64,000 nt of DNA from contig JAIBEZ010000028.1 of assembly GCA_019459485.1 (NCBI GenBank), positions 1-64,000 on the forward strand, read 5' to 3'. Positions 52,859 to 60,216 of the stretch are shown piece after piece. Origin of the DNA: Prolixibacteraceae bacterium. Its GTDB lineage: Bacteria; Bacteroidota; Bacteroidia; Bacteroidales; Prolixibacteraceae. Below the pieces are notes generated by a model. It was not told the DNA's origin. It searched no databases and was given only the letters and a program-made list of their open reading frames with translations. Every line of letters begins with the position of its first letter. The first letter of the stretch is position 1. The translations under genes were made by a program, and so were the position numbers.

Positions 52859-53500
52859 TTATCCTCCCAATGTGACATCCTGATCGTTGTACCACTTTAA
52901 TGCGTTGTAAAAATGTTCGGGATTAAAATCGGGCCAAAAGTCATCCAACACATAGAAATCTGAATAAATAGATTGTACCGGCAGAAAACCACTTAAGCGG
53001 CGTCGACCACCCCAACGTATAATCAGATCTATTCTGGAAACATCAAAGGATTTAATATTACTGGTGATATTTTTTTTAGCAGAATCAGCCAGTTTTAAAT
53101 TATTTAAGTCCCATTCCCAACCATAGTTAACTAAAAAATTTACTTTAATTCCTCCATTTCCGAAGGTCTGTCGGGTGGTATATTTGTTCAACTCTTTGGG
53201 AAACATCGGCGATTCAAAATCTCCAACAACCAATAATTCAGCTTCTTCTTTTGACAAAATATTTACTGCATTTACACAGGCTTTGGTGAAGGCTTCACGC
53301 TGTTTTACCGGCCTTTTCACATTATCAGTAGTAAATCCATAATAAGTTACTTCTTTAATTCCAACCTCTTTGCACAATTTAAAAAGTACCAAACCAGGAT
53401 CCAAACCATTCTCATAACCCTTTTCTTTTGTCATTCTTTTTTCTTCAGCCCATCTCCTGTTCCCGTCGGGTATTATTCCAATATGTTTTGGTGTTCTCAT
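52859..53500 (-). CDS. Isoprenyl (undecaprenyl-type) diphosphate synthase-family protein
   Basis: 213 residues with the cis-prenyltransferase motifs GIIPDGNRRWAEE (catalytic Asp) and RWGGRRRLSGFLPVQSIYSDF, plus YYGFTTDNVKRP. It lacks about 30 residues of a usual UppS, mostly in the middle. It stands 27 bp after the bacterioferritin gene in the site-9 operon, not near cell-wall genes, so it is probably a second, stress-linked isoprenyl synthase with unknown chain length. Confidence 0.85.
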   Translation of the reverse strand: MRTPKHIGIIPDGNRRWAEEKRMTKEKGYENGLDPGLVLFKLCKEVGIKEVTYYGFTTDNVKRPVKQREAFTKACVNAVNILSKEEAELLVVGDFESPMFPKELNKYTTRQTFGNGGIKVNFLVNYGWEWDLNNLKLADSAKKNITSNIKSFDVSRIDLIIRWGGRRRLSGFLPVQSIYSDFYVLDDFWPDFNPEHFYNALKWYNDQDVTLGG

Positions 53501-53527
53501 GCTTAATCCCTCCTGATGATTGAATAT

Positions 53528-54007
53528 TCAGCTTGCTGGATTGTCAATTTGATTGACCAAATAATTTTCCAGACCCATCTGATCGATTTGAGCACGTTGA
53601 ATCTCAGCCCAATCGACATGGCCTTCTTCCATTTTCAGTATTTTGGTTAATAAGTCAACAGTTACCTGATCTCCGACTTCGCGGGCCAGTTTAATGGCAT
53701 CGTTATAAGCATGTACTGCATCAAGTTCATCGCCATTGTCGTTACTAATCATTTCTGATACAGTTTTGCCAATCTTTACCCCATTGAGTTTCGATACTGT
53801 TGGTACACCATCAAAAAACAGGATTCGCTCTATTAACCATTCTGCATGGTGCATTTCGTCCATCGCTTGTTTTCGGATGGCATTATGAAGTTTTCCGTAA
53901 CCCCAGTTTTCGCACATTTCCGAATGAACCATATATTGATTTATGGCAGTTAATTCATCTGCCAACAGCGAATTCAAGACTGTAAGTAATTCTTCGTTCC
54001 CTTTCAT
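53528..54007 (-). CDS. bfr: Bacterioferritin
   Basis: The start MKGNEELLTVLNSLL gives 159 residues; the track's longer start would be read from the upstream promoter. The dinuclear iron ligands are in LADELTAINQYMVH, MDEMHHAEWLIER and ILKMEEGHVDWAE, with the haem methionine in MDEMHH. It stores iron and consumes peroxide. It is the first gene of the site-9 operon. Class and start are clear. Confidence 0.9.
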   Translation of the reverse strand: MKGNEELLTVLNSLLADELTAINQYMVHSEMCENWGYGKLHNAIRKQAMDEMHHAEWLIERILFFDGVPTVSKLNGVKIGKTVSEMISNDNGDELDAVHAYNDAIKLAREVGDQVTVDLLTKILKMEEGHVDWAEIQRAQIDQMGLENYLVNQIDNPAS

Positions 54008-54040
54008 TTGTATGGTTTTGATGAATGAATTTTGTGGGAA

Positions 54041-54109
54041 TAAAGTTAGGAATCTGCGACTCTGCAAGTGTTACAAAACTTTTGCGAATAGTTACATCAT
54101 TCACACATT
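54041..54109 (-). promoter_or_regulatory. Regulon promoter site 9 (bfr operon)
   Basis: ATGTGTGAATGATGTAA, 16 bp, TGTAA, then TAACTTTA starting 22 bp later, 33 bp before the ATG. It is one of the best matches to the consensus. Confidence 0.9.
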
Positions 54110-54128
54110 ATTCCCCGAATAAATAATC

Positions 54129-55331
54129 TTATCTGTTAAATGAGTAAAGCAATGCGTCTTTATTTTTTTTTCCTGTAATCATGTCGCATATTATTTCGGC
54201 GGCAATTACACTGAAGGTAATTCCATTTCCACCGAAACCCAGAGCATAATAGGTATGAGGTGTTTTAGCGTATGTTCCGATGTATGGCAGCGCATCTTTT
54301 GTCGAGCCGAATGTTCCTGTCCAGCAAAATTCGGGAATGAGTTCCGTTGCGGGAAATAATTTTGAAAAGTCGTTTTTTAGTAATGCAGATTTTTTTTTGA
54401 TTAGTTTATCCCGTTTGCCGGGGCTGTAAAAATCTTCGTCTCTTCCGCCAATAATTATTCTATTGTCGGTGGTTAATCGCATGTATAAATAAGGGTCAGC
54501 CGTATTCCACAACAACGTTTTATCCTTCCAGACCGGCATTGGCGATTGTATATGTTCTGATGCAAGTGCATAGGTTGAATGAAGGTTTACGATTTTCTTT
54601 TCCAAAAATTCTGTTATCTCGTAACCTGATGCGTTCACAATTTTATTTGCAGTGATAATGTGCCCCTTTTCCGTAATTAATTTCACTCCCGTTTTTTTAT
54701 ATTCTATTCCTGAAATTACAGTCCGGTCAAATACCTGAAGTCCTTTTTTTATACTTGCTTTAAGCAAAGCATGGGTAAACATGTATGCATCAGTGGTGGC
54801 ACCTTGCTCCGAGAGGATAGCTGCCGGAGAAGAGAACCCGAATTGTTGCTGTATTTCTTTTTCACCCAATAATTGAACTTGAAATCCTGATTTTTTACGA
54901 ATTAAAAATTCTTTTTCAATCAGTTTTTTATCTTTTTTATATGCAGCGAAAAACAAACTCTTTTGTTTTTCAAATGGGGTGAATTTAATTTTCTGTGATA
55001 TGCTTTGCAGGGTGTCAATAGATTCAGAACACATCCTGTATGATCGTACCGCAGTTTGCAAACCGATTTGGTTTGCAAGCTCGCACAATGGTTTGTCTAA
55101 TTCATATTGCAGTAATGATGTGCTTGCGCATGTGCTGCCTAAGCCAACAGTTCGCGCGTCAACGACAATACAATTTAAGCCGGCATTTACAAGATAATAA
55201 GCAGTTAAAGCTCCGGAAATTCCGCCACCGATTATTGCAACATCTGTTTTAACAGACTGTTCCAACTTTGGATAGTTGGCTTGCAATCCGCTGTTTATTA
55301 GCCAATATGGATAACCTGTTGTAAGATTCAT
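54129..55331 (-). CDS. FAD-dependent oxidoreductase (DAO family)
   Basis: 400 residues from MNLTTGYPYWLINSG. The N-terminal dinucleotide-binding motif is DVAIIGGGISGALTAYYL, and the C-terminal YYALGFGGNGITFSVIAAEII is the second FAD-contact motif of DAO enzymes. It resembles glycine oxidase/gamma-glutamylputrescine oxidase-type flavoenzymes that oxidise an amine. A decayed paralogue lies at 46870 on the other strand. Substrate unknown. Confidence 0.85.
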   Translation of the reverse strand: MNLTTGYPYWLINSGLQANYPKLEQSVKTDVAIIGGGISGALTAYYLVNAGLNCIVVDARTVGLGSTCASTSLLQYELDKPLCELANQIGLQTAVRSYRMCSESIDTLQSISQKIKFTPFEKQKSLFFAAYKKDKKLIEKEFLIRKKSGFQVQLLGEKEIQQQFGFSSPAAILSEQGATTDAYMFTHALLKASIKKGLQVFDRTVISGIEYKKTGVKLITEKGHIITANKIVNASGYEITEFLEKKIVNLHSTYALASEHIQSPMPVWKDKTLLWNTADPYLYMRLTTDNRIIIGGRDEDFYSPGKRDKLIKKKSALLKNDFSKLFPATELIPEFCWTGTFGSTKDALPYIGTYAKTPHTYYALGFGGNGITFSVIAAEIICDMITGKKNKDALLYSFNR

Positions 55332-55344
55332 AACAGACAATATA

Positions 55345-55378
55345 AATGCTCCTTTTTGAACAGCCCACGGAGCATTAT
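55345..55378 (-). terminator. Possible hairpin terminator
   Basis: AATGCTCC and GGAGCATT form an 8-bp stem between the DUF5661 gene and the oxidoreductase gene. The T-run on the minus strand is weak, so it may only partly separate the genes. Confidence 0.55.
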
Positions 55379-55417
55379 TGTGATTCTTTTGTTCACCCTC
55401 CGGCCCTTCTTTGATAC

Positions 55418-55705
55418 CTATTTTTTTGTTTCGGATGAACCTTTTTGCTTATCCCAGTATTCCTTTGCTTCCGTTTCCAATTTTGATAATCTTGAATAAT
55501 AATCAGGAAACTCCTTTAAATGAGCCCAGGCAATTTTCCCCGTCAAAATTTTATCATCATTTGTAACATTGGTTTCAGGAAACTTTGTCCCGTGTTCGAA
55601 CTCAACATTTATACCTTTTGTGAATTCCTCCAACTTAACCTCATTCCAATCGATACCGATATCTTCACCGATTTCTTTTGCATCCTTTGCATCTAATTTC
55701 TTCAT
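55418..55705 (-). CDS. DUF5661 family protein
   Basis: 95 residues: DIGIDWNEVKLEEFTKGINVEFEHGTKFPETNVTNDDKILTGKIAWAHLKEFPDYYSRLSKLE, the DUF5661 signature (EHG and HLKEFPDYY). It lies 36 bp after the dihaem peroxidase gene, so both come under site 10. Function unknown; the family is often in stress clusters. Confidence 0.9.
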   Translation of the reverse strand: MKKLDAKDAKEIGEDIGIDWNEVKLEEFTKGINVEFEHGTKFPETNVTNDDKILTGKIAWAHLKEFPDYYSRLSKLETEAKEYWDKQKGSSETKK

Positions 55706-55741
55706 ATTCAGTTTTTATTTTTGTTGTTTATAAGCCATTTT

Positions 55742-57121
55742 CTACAATACGCGCATGAATGCAACCAAATTGGCCTTTTCAGGGGCTGTCAGTCGTAATT
55801 CCTGAACGAGGTTAAAGTATTCAACAACATCTTCCAAAGTAAAACATCTGCCATCGTGCAAATAGGGAGGCGAGTCTTTGATGCCTCTTAACGGAAAAGT
55901 TTTAATCATGCCATCATGCGCCATCATCATGCCATTGGCCATTTCCTGTTTGTAGAAACGTTCTGCCTTTAAATTGTGCATGTTGTTATCAGTGTAGTAG
56001 GGGGCAGGGTGACAGGTTGAGCATCGTCCTTTGCCGTTGAAAATTGCTTCTCCCTGCAATTCGGCCTGGGTTGCTTTGGTTTTATCCAACGCGCCATAAA
56101 TATTGAGCTTTGGCGCTGGTGGAAAATCTAAAATAGCCATGAATTCGGCCATAAAATGAACTTGCGAACCACGATCTAAAATGTTGACTCCCTTTTTTGC
56201 TGCCATTACATGATCGCCATCAAAGTAAGCTGCCCGTTGTTCGAATTCGGTGAAATCTTCAACGGATTTAAGTCCCCGTTGCGAACCGAAGAGCCGCTGG
56301 ATACTTACTCCCCGCAAACTCGGAGTTTCTATGCGGTGCCTGAATTCCTGCGGGCGAATGTCACCAACCAGGTGGTTTGCCCCGTTGGAGTGGCCGTTGG
56401 CATGACAATCGAAACAGGTTACGCCTAACTTGCCATCGGGCCTGTCAGTTCGCCGGTCTTCGGTAGCATTAAACTGTTGTTGTGGAAACTGGGTAACCAG
56501 CAATCGCAATCCTTCAAGTTGTTTTGGATTTAAAAGTCCATTAAAAATTTCGTAATAATTATCGATGGTAATTAACCGGCCTTTCGATACATCACCCAAA
56601 TCGGGGCGAGTTGTCAGAAAAATGGGAGGTGCACGATCAGGTAGAATATGTTCCGGAAGATCAAAATCCAGATCGAAACGAATAAGCCGCGGAAGCGAAT
56701 CTGTAATCATTAGCGGGAAAAGCATTCCACCCTCGGCATGGTCGGCAAAGGGCAAAGGCTTGTAGGGAAAAATGTCCTTCGATTTAATTTGCTCAGGACT
56801 TAACTTGTCCAGATCTGCCCAGGTTACACCTTTAAGCTTGGCTGTAGGGCCCACGGGTATGGGTTTTCCTCCCGACATAACAACATCCGGAGATGTTTTT
56901 TTTGCAAGATCGTACCGGGCATTTAGCAGATCTTTGTGTTCTTTTGCCCGCTCGGCTTTTACCTTCATTCTGTCAGCTTTAATCTGATCAAAGGTTACAT
57001 CCTGGTTGACCGGTCCGTAAGAAGAAACAACTTTCGCTTTCTGAGCGAAAGCAACATCGAAATTGATTGTTAAAATCAACGAAATGCAAAAATAAATTAG
57101 TTTGTTTTGGAACTGTTTCAT
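55742..57121 (-). CDS. Dihaem cytochrome c peroxidase/MauG-like protein
   Basis: 459 residues: signal peptide, then two haem motifs, CFDCH (about 220) and CSTCH (about 348). The C-terminal block PLRGIKDSPPYLHDGRCFTLEDVVEYF is typical of bacterial cytochrome c peroxidases and MauG. Such periplasmic enzymes reduce peroxide with electrons from cytochromes or modify proteins. It begins the site-10 operon, a natural partner for catalase and bacterioferritin. Confidence 0.85.
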   Translation of the reverse strand: MKQFQNKLIYFCISLILTINFDVAFAQKAKVVSSYGPVNQDVTFDQIKADRMKVKAERAKEHKDLLNARYDLAKKTSPDVVMSGGKPIPVGPTAKLKGVTWADLDKLSPEQIKSKDIFPYKPLPFADHAEGGMLFPLMITDSLPRLIRFDLDFDLPEHILPDRAPPIFLTTRPDLGDVSKGRLITIDNYYEIFNGLLNPKQLEGLRLLVTQFPQQQFNATEDRRTDRPDGKLGVTCFDCHANGHSNGANHLVGDIRPQEFRHRIETPSLRGVSIQRLFGSQRGLKSVEDFTEFEQRAAYFDGDHVMAAKKGVNILDRGSQVHFMAEFMAILDFPPAPKLNIYGALDKTKATQAELQGEAIFNGKGRCSTCHPAPYYTDNNMHNLKAERFYKQEMANGMMMAHDGMIKTFPLRGIKDSPPYLHDGRCFTLEDVVEYFNLVQELRLTAPEKANLVAFMRVL

Positions 57122-57171
57122 TTTTTAGTCCTCCATTTTGATGTTAGTTTTAATGATTTTTTTTGAGAGAA

Positions 57172-57240
57172 CTAAGTTTATGAACTTTAGCCGTTAATGG
57201 GTTACAGAATTTTGAGGAAAATTTACATCATTCACACATT
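57172..57240 (-). promoter_or_regulatory. Regulon promoter site 10 (dihaem peroxidase operon)
   Basis: ATGTGTGAATGATGTAA, 16 bp, TGTAA, then AAACTTAG after 22 bp (or TAAACTTAG after 21). It lies 51 bp before the ATG and overlaps the 3' end of the DUF202 gene. Confidence 0.85.
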
Positions 57241-57615
57241 CCACTGTATGAGATATACAATCAGGAATATACTGACCAGGAAAATAAATCCGGTAAGGAT
57301 TGTTATTAGCAATGAAGAATGCCTGTATTGGTTGTTATTTAATTGATATTCAGTATTTTTGTAGCGTATGTAAGAGAGAATCGAAGTAATTGTGCCCACC
57401 AGCACAAGTACAATCCCCATTATTGAAGAAGACTCTGTTGGTTGGATTGCGGGTTCATTTCCAAGTAGTAACGAAATTTGTTTTACAAATAAAGAAAACT
57501 TGACAACCACGAAACCGAAGGCCATAATTCCTATGCTTGTGCGAACCCATGCCAGATAGGTACGTTCATTTGCCAAATGATCGCTTGCGGCTGCTTGTTT
57601 CTTTTCTTCCTGCAT
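57232..57615 (-). CDS. DUF202/YidH-family membrane protein
   Basis: 127 residues: ASDHLANERTYLAWVRTSIGIMAFGFVVVKF, the DUF202 signature, then two more membrane segments. Its function is unknown; members are often near stress genes. Its 3' end overlaps promoter site 10 by 9 bp. The upstream gap holds repeat copy 5 and no regulon site. Confidence 0.9.
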   Translation of the reverse strand: MQEEKKQAAASDHLANERTYLAWVRTSIGIMAFGFVVVKFSLFVKQISLLLGNEPAIQPTESSSIMGIVLVLVGTITSILSYIRYKNTEYQLNNNQYRHSSLLITILTGFIFLVSIFLIVYLIQWNV

Positions 57616-57650
57616 ATACCAGTTATAATTATCTATTAAATTACTTAATT

Positions 57651-57780
57651 CATTGAAGTCATCAAATTGTCATTCGATGATCATTAAGTTGCCATGAAAT
57701 TACAACAATTACAACAATTGACAACAACTGACCATGATTGACTTCCACAAAATACCAAACAGGTAAGCAACCGGACAATC
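57651..57780. repeat. TGTCAT palindromic dispersed repeat, copy 5 (diverged)
   Basis: Left-arm TTGTCATTCGATGATCATTAAG, a right-arm AATTGACAACAACTGACCATG, and the right end AACCGGACAATC as in copies 2 and 4. It lies directly upstream of the DUF202 gene. Confidence 0.75.
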
Positions 57781-57784
57781 CTGT

Positions 57785-58378
57785 TTAACTATCCTTTTCG
57801 TTGTGTGCAATTCGCGCAATTTCTTTGGCAATATCCTCAGGCGAAAGAATAAAATCGATGCACCCGCTTGCTATTGCACTTTCCGGCATGTCAGGCTGTG
57901 CTGCTGTTTCCGGCTTTTGAGCGATGGTAATCCCCCCAACTTCTTTAATACCGCAAAGTGCGTCTGCACCATCGCCATCGAAGCCCGAAACTATTACTGC
58001 GACTAATTTTCCGTCCCAGTTCTCGGTGAGGGAACGCATAAAAACAGTAATCACATCGGGCCATCCCCATGGTTTTGAGATCGGCTTCAAACTAAACTCG
58101 CCATTAAGAACATGCAAATCGCGTTTTTCAGGAATTATAAAAACGTGGTTGGGTAGGATGTCTAATTTCTCTGTGATTAGTTCAACGGGCATATCGGTAT
58201 AACGGGGTAGAATTTCGTGAAGAAATGTGGCCACCTGTCTCAGGTGATTAACGATTACTATTGCAACACCCATGTCGGATGGCAGATTTTTAAGTAGCCG
58301 GGTATAAGCATCAAGGCCTCCGGCCGATCCGCCCACGCATACAATTGGAAAATCTTTTGCAGAGTTCTTGGTTTTCAT
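57785..58378 (-). CDS. CheB-type methylesterase domain protein, stand-alone
   Basis: The start MKTKNSAKDFPIVCVGGSAGG gives 197 residues; the longer track frame would overlap the aldolase gene. The catalytic triad is visible: Ser in GGSAGGLDA, His in IVNHLRQ and Asp in SGFDGDGAD. There is no receiver domain and no chemotaxis genes are nearby, so it probably modifies another sensor or is a hybrid-system part. It ends the site-11 operon (universal stress protein, aldolase, CheB) with 4 bp to the aldolase gene. Confidence 0.85.
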   Translation of the reverse strand: MKTKNSAKDFPIVCVGGSAGGLDAYTRLLKNLPSDMGVAIVIVNHLRQVATFLHEILPRYTDMPVELITEKLDILPNHVFIIPEKRDLHVLNGEFSLKPISKPWGWPDVITVFMRSLTENWDGKLVAVIVSGFDGDGADALCGIKEVGGITIAQKPETAAQPDMPESAIASGCIDFILSPEDIAKEIARIAHNEKDS

Positions 58379-58382
58379 ATAT

Positions 58383-59405
58383 TTATTTTGTTTCCATCCC
58401 GGAATCGTATTCGCCAAGGCGTGCAGCATAGTTGCACCTGGCCCGGTGATAAAGTGCTTTTTGTGCCTCCTGAACATTTGCATCCAGTCCCAGCCATGTT
58501 TCCAAAGCTGGTTGCTGAAGGGCCCGGCCATAGGAAAAGGACAACTCCCAGGGCAATTTTGATTTGAACCGGCTATTCATGGCATTCAACCGCGCTGAGG
58601 CCAGTTCTGCCGATTGTCCACCCGACAAAAAAGTAATCCCGGGAACAGCAGCAGGTACTGATCGCATCAGGCATTTGACGGTAGCATCAGCCACTTCATT
58701 GTTTAATTCCTGTATTGAACAGCTTAAACCGGGGACAACCATATTTGGTTTTAGGATCATGCCTTCAGGCAAAACTCCCTGCAGGTATAGTTGATTGAAA
58801 ACTGTCCGAAGTACTTCTTCTGTAACTTCGAAGCATCGCTCCATGGTATGGTCGCCGTCCATCAAAACCTCGGGCTCTACGATTGGAACAAGGCCAGCCT
58901 CCTGACTTAATGCAGCATAGATGGCAAGTGTTTGCGCATTGGCTTCAATGCCTGCCCTGGTGGGAATGCCATCGCCAATTACAATTACAGCCCGCCATTT
59001 TGCGAAACGTGCGCCCATCTGATAGTATTCTTCCAGACGGTCACGCAATCCGTCGAGACCTTCTGTTATTTTCTCTCCGGGATGTCCTGCCAAATCTTTT
59101 GTCCCGGTGTCAACCTTTATTCCCGGTATAATTCCGGCATTGGTGAGGACATTAATAAATGGAATACCATCTTTGGTTTTTTGGCGAATGGTTTCGTCAA
59201 ATAGTATCGCTCCGCTGATGAAATCACTGAGTCCCGGTGTAGTAACAAGCATCTCCCGATAGGCTCGCCTTGCCTCCTCTGTCTGAGGAATGTTCAATTT
59301 TGCAAATCGTTTGTTGCAGGTTGGAAAACTTTCATCCATCGCCAAAATCCCTTTGTTTTCATCGACCAACAATCTTGCTGTACTGATAAGTTCCTGTTTT
59401 TTCAT
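58383..59405 (-). CDS. Class I fructose-bisphosphate aldolase
   Basis: 340 residues from MKKQELISTARLLVDENKGILAMDESFPTC. The family signatures are GILAMDES, the Schiff-base lysine in MILKPNMVVPG, and FLSGGQSAELA. It cleaves fructose-1,6-bisphosphate without metal and is known as a stress/gluconeogenic isoform in bacteria that also have class II. It lies 5 bp after the universal stress protein gene and 4 bp before the CheB gene, all under site 11. Confidence 0.95.
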   Translation of the reverse strand: MKKQELISTARLLVDENKGILAMDESFPTCNKRFAKLNIPQTEEARRAYREMLVTTPGLSDFISGAILFDETIRQKTKDGIPFINVLTNAGIIPGIKVDTGTKDLAGHPGEKITEGLDGLRDRLEEYYQMGARFAKWRAVIVIGDGIPTRAGIEANAQTLAIYAALSQEAGLVPIVEPEVLMDGDHTMERCFEVTEEVLRTVFNQLYLQGVLPEGMILKPNMVVPGLSCSIQELNNEVADATVKCLMRSVPAAVPGITFLSGGQSAELASARLNAMNSRFKSKLPWELSFSYGRALQQPALETWLGLDANVQEAQKALYHRARCNYAARLGEYDSGMETK

Positions 59406-59410
59406 ATACT

Positions 59411-59887
59411 CTATTTTATTGGGATCGTGAACAACGGAACCTGGGTTTGTTTCATAACATCCTCTGTAACGCTTCCAGCCAGGATGTTTTCCAGCCATTT
59501 TTGGGTACGCGATCCCAGAACAATAACATCTGCATTCATTTCTTTGGCAGTCTCCAAAATTGTTTCTGCTATATCTCCTTCATTTACAACTGTGTGAATG
59601 TTCGTGTCGTCTAAATGACGTTTGGTTTTGTCGAGGAAATGTTGGGCTGCATTTCTGAGTCCGTCAACAGTATCCAGTTGAATCTGGGCGGTTTCGATAT
59701 AACCACCTATACCCAAAATGGGGGAGAATTCGGTGGATGCATAATACGTCGGATCTGTTATTACATGCAGCAAAGTAACTTCGGCGCCCATTGATTTGGC
59801 CAGTGAATAACCTTGTTCTGCTACCATTTGAGCCGTTGGGTCATAATCTACGGCAACTAGTACATGTTTGATCTGATTTGTCTTCAT
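59411..59887 (-). CDS. Universal stress protein (UspA family)
   Basis: 158 residues from MKTNQIKHVLVAVDYDPTAQ. The ATP-binding motif GSRTQKWLENILAGSVTEDVMKQTQVPLFTI is present. The track's longer frame would be read from inside promoter site 11. It is the first gene behind site 11. Confidence 0.95.
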   Translation of the reverse strand: MKTNQIKHVLVAVDYDPTAQMVAEQGYSLAKSMGAEVTLLHVITDPTYYASTEFSPILGIGGYIETAQIQLDTVDGLRNAAQHFLDKTKRHLDDTNIHTVVNEGDIAETILETAKEMNADVIVLGSRTQKWLENILAGSVTEDVMKQTQVPLFTIPIK

Positions 59888-59931
59888 AACGGTTGATTTA
59901 ATTTCAAAATTAATGATGAGTTTTATGAGTA

Positions 59932-60000
59932 CTAAATTATACTGTATTTGAAGGTTGGCTGTTACAGAACTCTTAGAAAGAGTTACATGATTCACACATT
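59932..60000 (-). promoter_or_regulatory. Regulon promoter site 11 (universal stress protein operon)
   Basis: ATGTGTGAATCATGTAA, 16 bp, TGTAA, then TAATTTAG starting 22 bp later, 44 bp before the ATG. The 16-bp spacer has a short palindrome (CTCTTTCTAAGAG). Confidence 0.9.
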
Positions 60001-60007
60001 TTTAAAG

Positions 60008-60131
60008 TCAGAAGACGGAAGACGGAAGACGGAAGACCGGAGACGGGAGACCGAAGACGGGAGATGGAAAGTCAGAAGTCAGAAGTCAGAAGTCCGAAGT
60101 AGGAAGCCAGGAGCCAGAAAGCCGGAAGCCG
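60008..60131. repeat. Degenerate GAAGACGGAAGTC / GTCAGAAGTC simple repeat
   Basis: About 120 bp of purine-rich GGAAGACGGAAGACGGAAGA and GTCAGAAGTCAGAAGTC units between divergent promoter sites 11 and 12. A short GGAAGTCCGAAGTTCGAAGA tract of the same family lies at 51992. Confidence 0.85.
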
Positions 60132-60141
60132 AACTATTGAA

Positions 60142-60209
60142 ATGTGCGAATGATGTAAGTTATTTTTGGAATTCTGTAACGGTTTTGAATTCAGGTTGTA
60201 ACATCTTTG
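60142..60209 (+). promoter_or_regulatory. Regulon promoter site 12 (AsmA-like gene)
   Basis: ATGTGCGAATGATGTAA, 16 bp, TGTAA, then CATCTTTG after 22 bp, ending only 7 bp before the ATG. It is divergent from site 11, 140 bp apart. Confidence 0.8.
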
Positions 60210-60216
60210 GCACCCT

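Noticed and set aside
59888-59995. Longer start of the universal stress protein frame
   Set aside because: The extra residues are translated from the promoter and its TGTAA repeats; the Met at 59887 begins the family domain.
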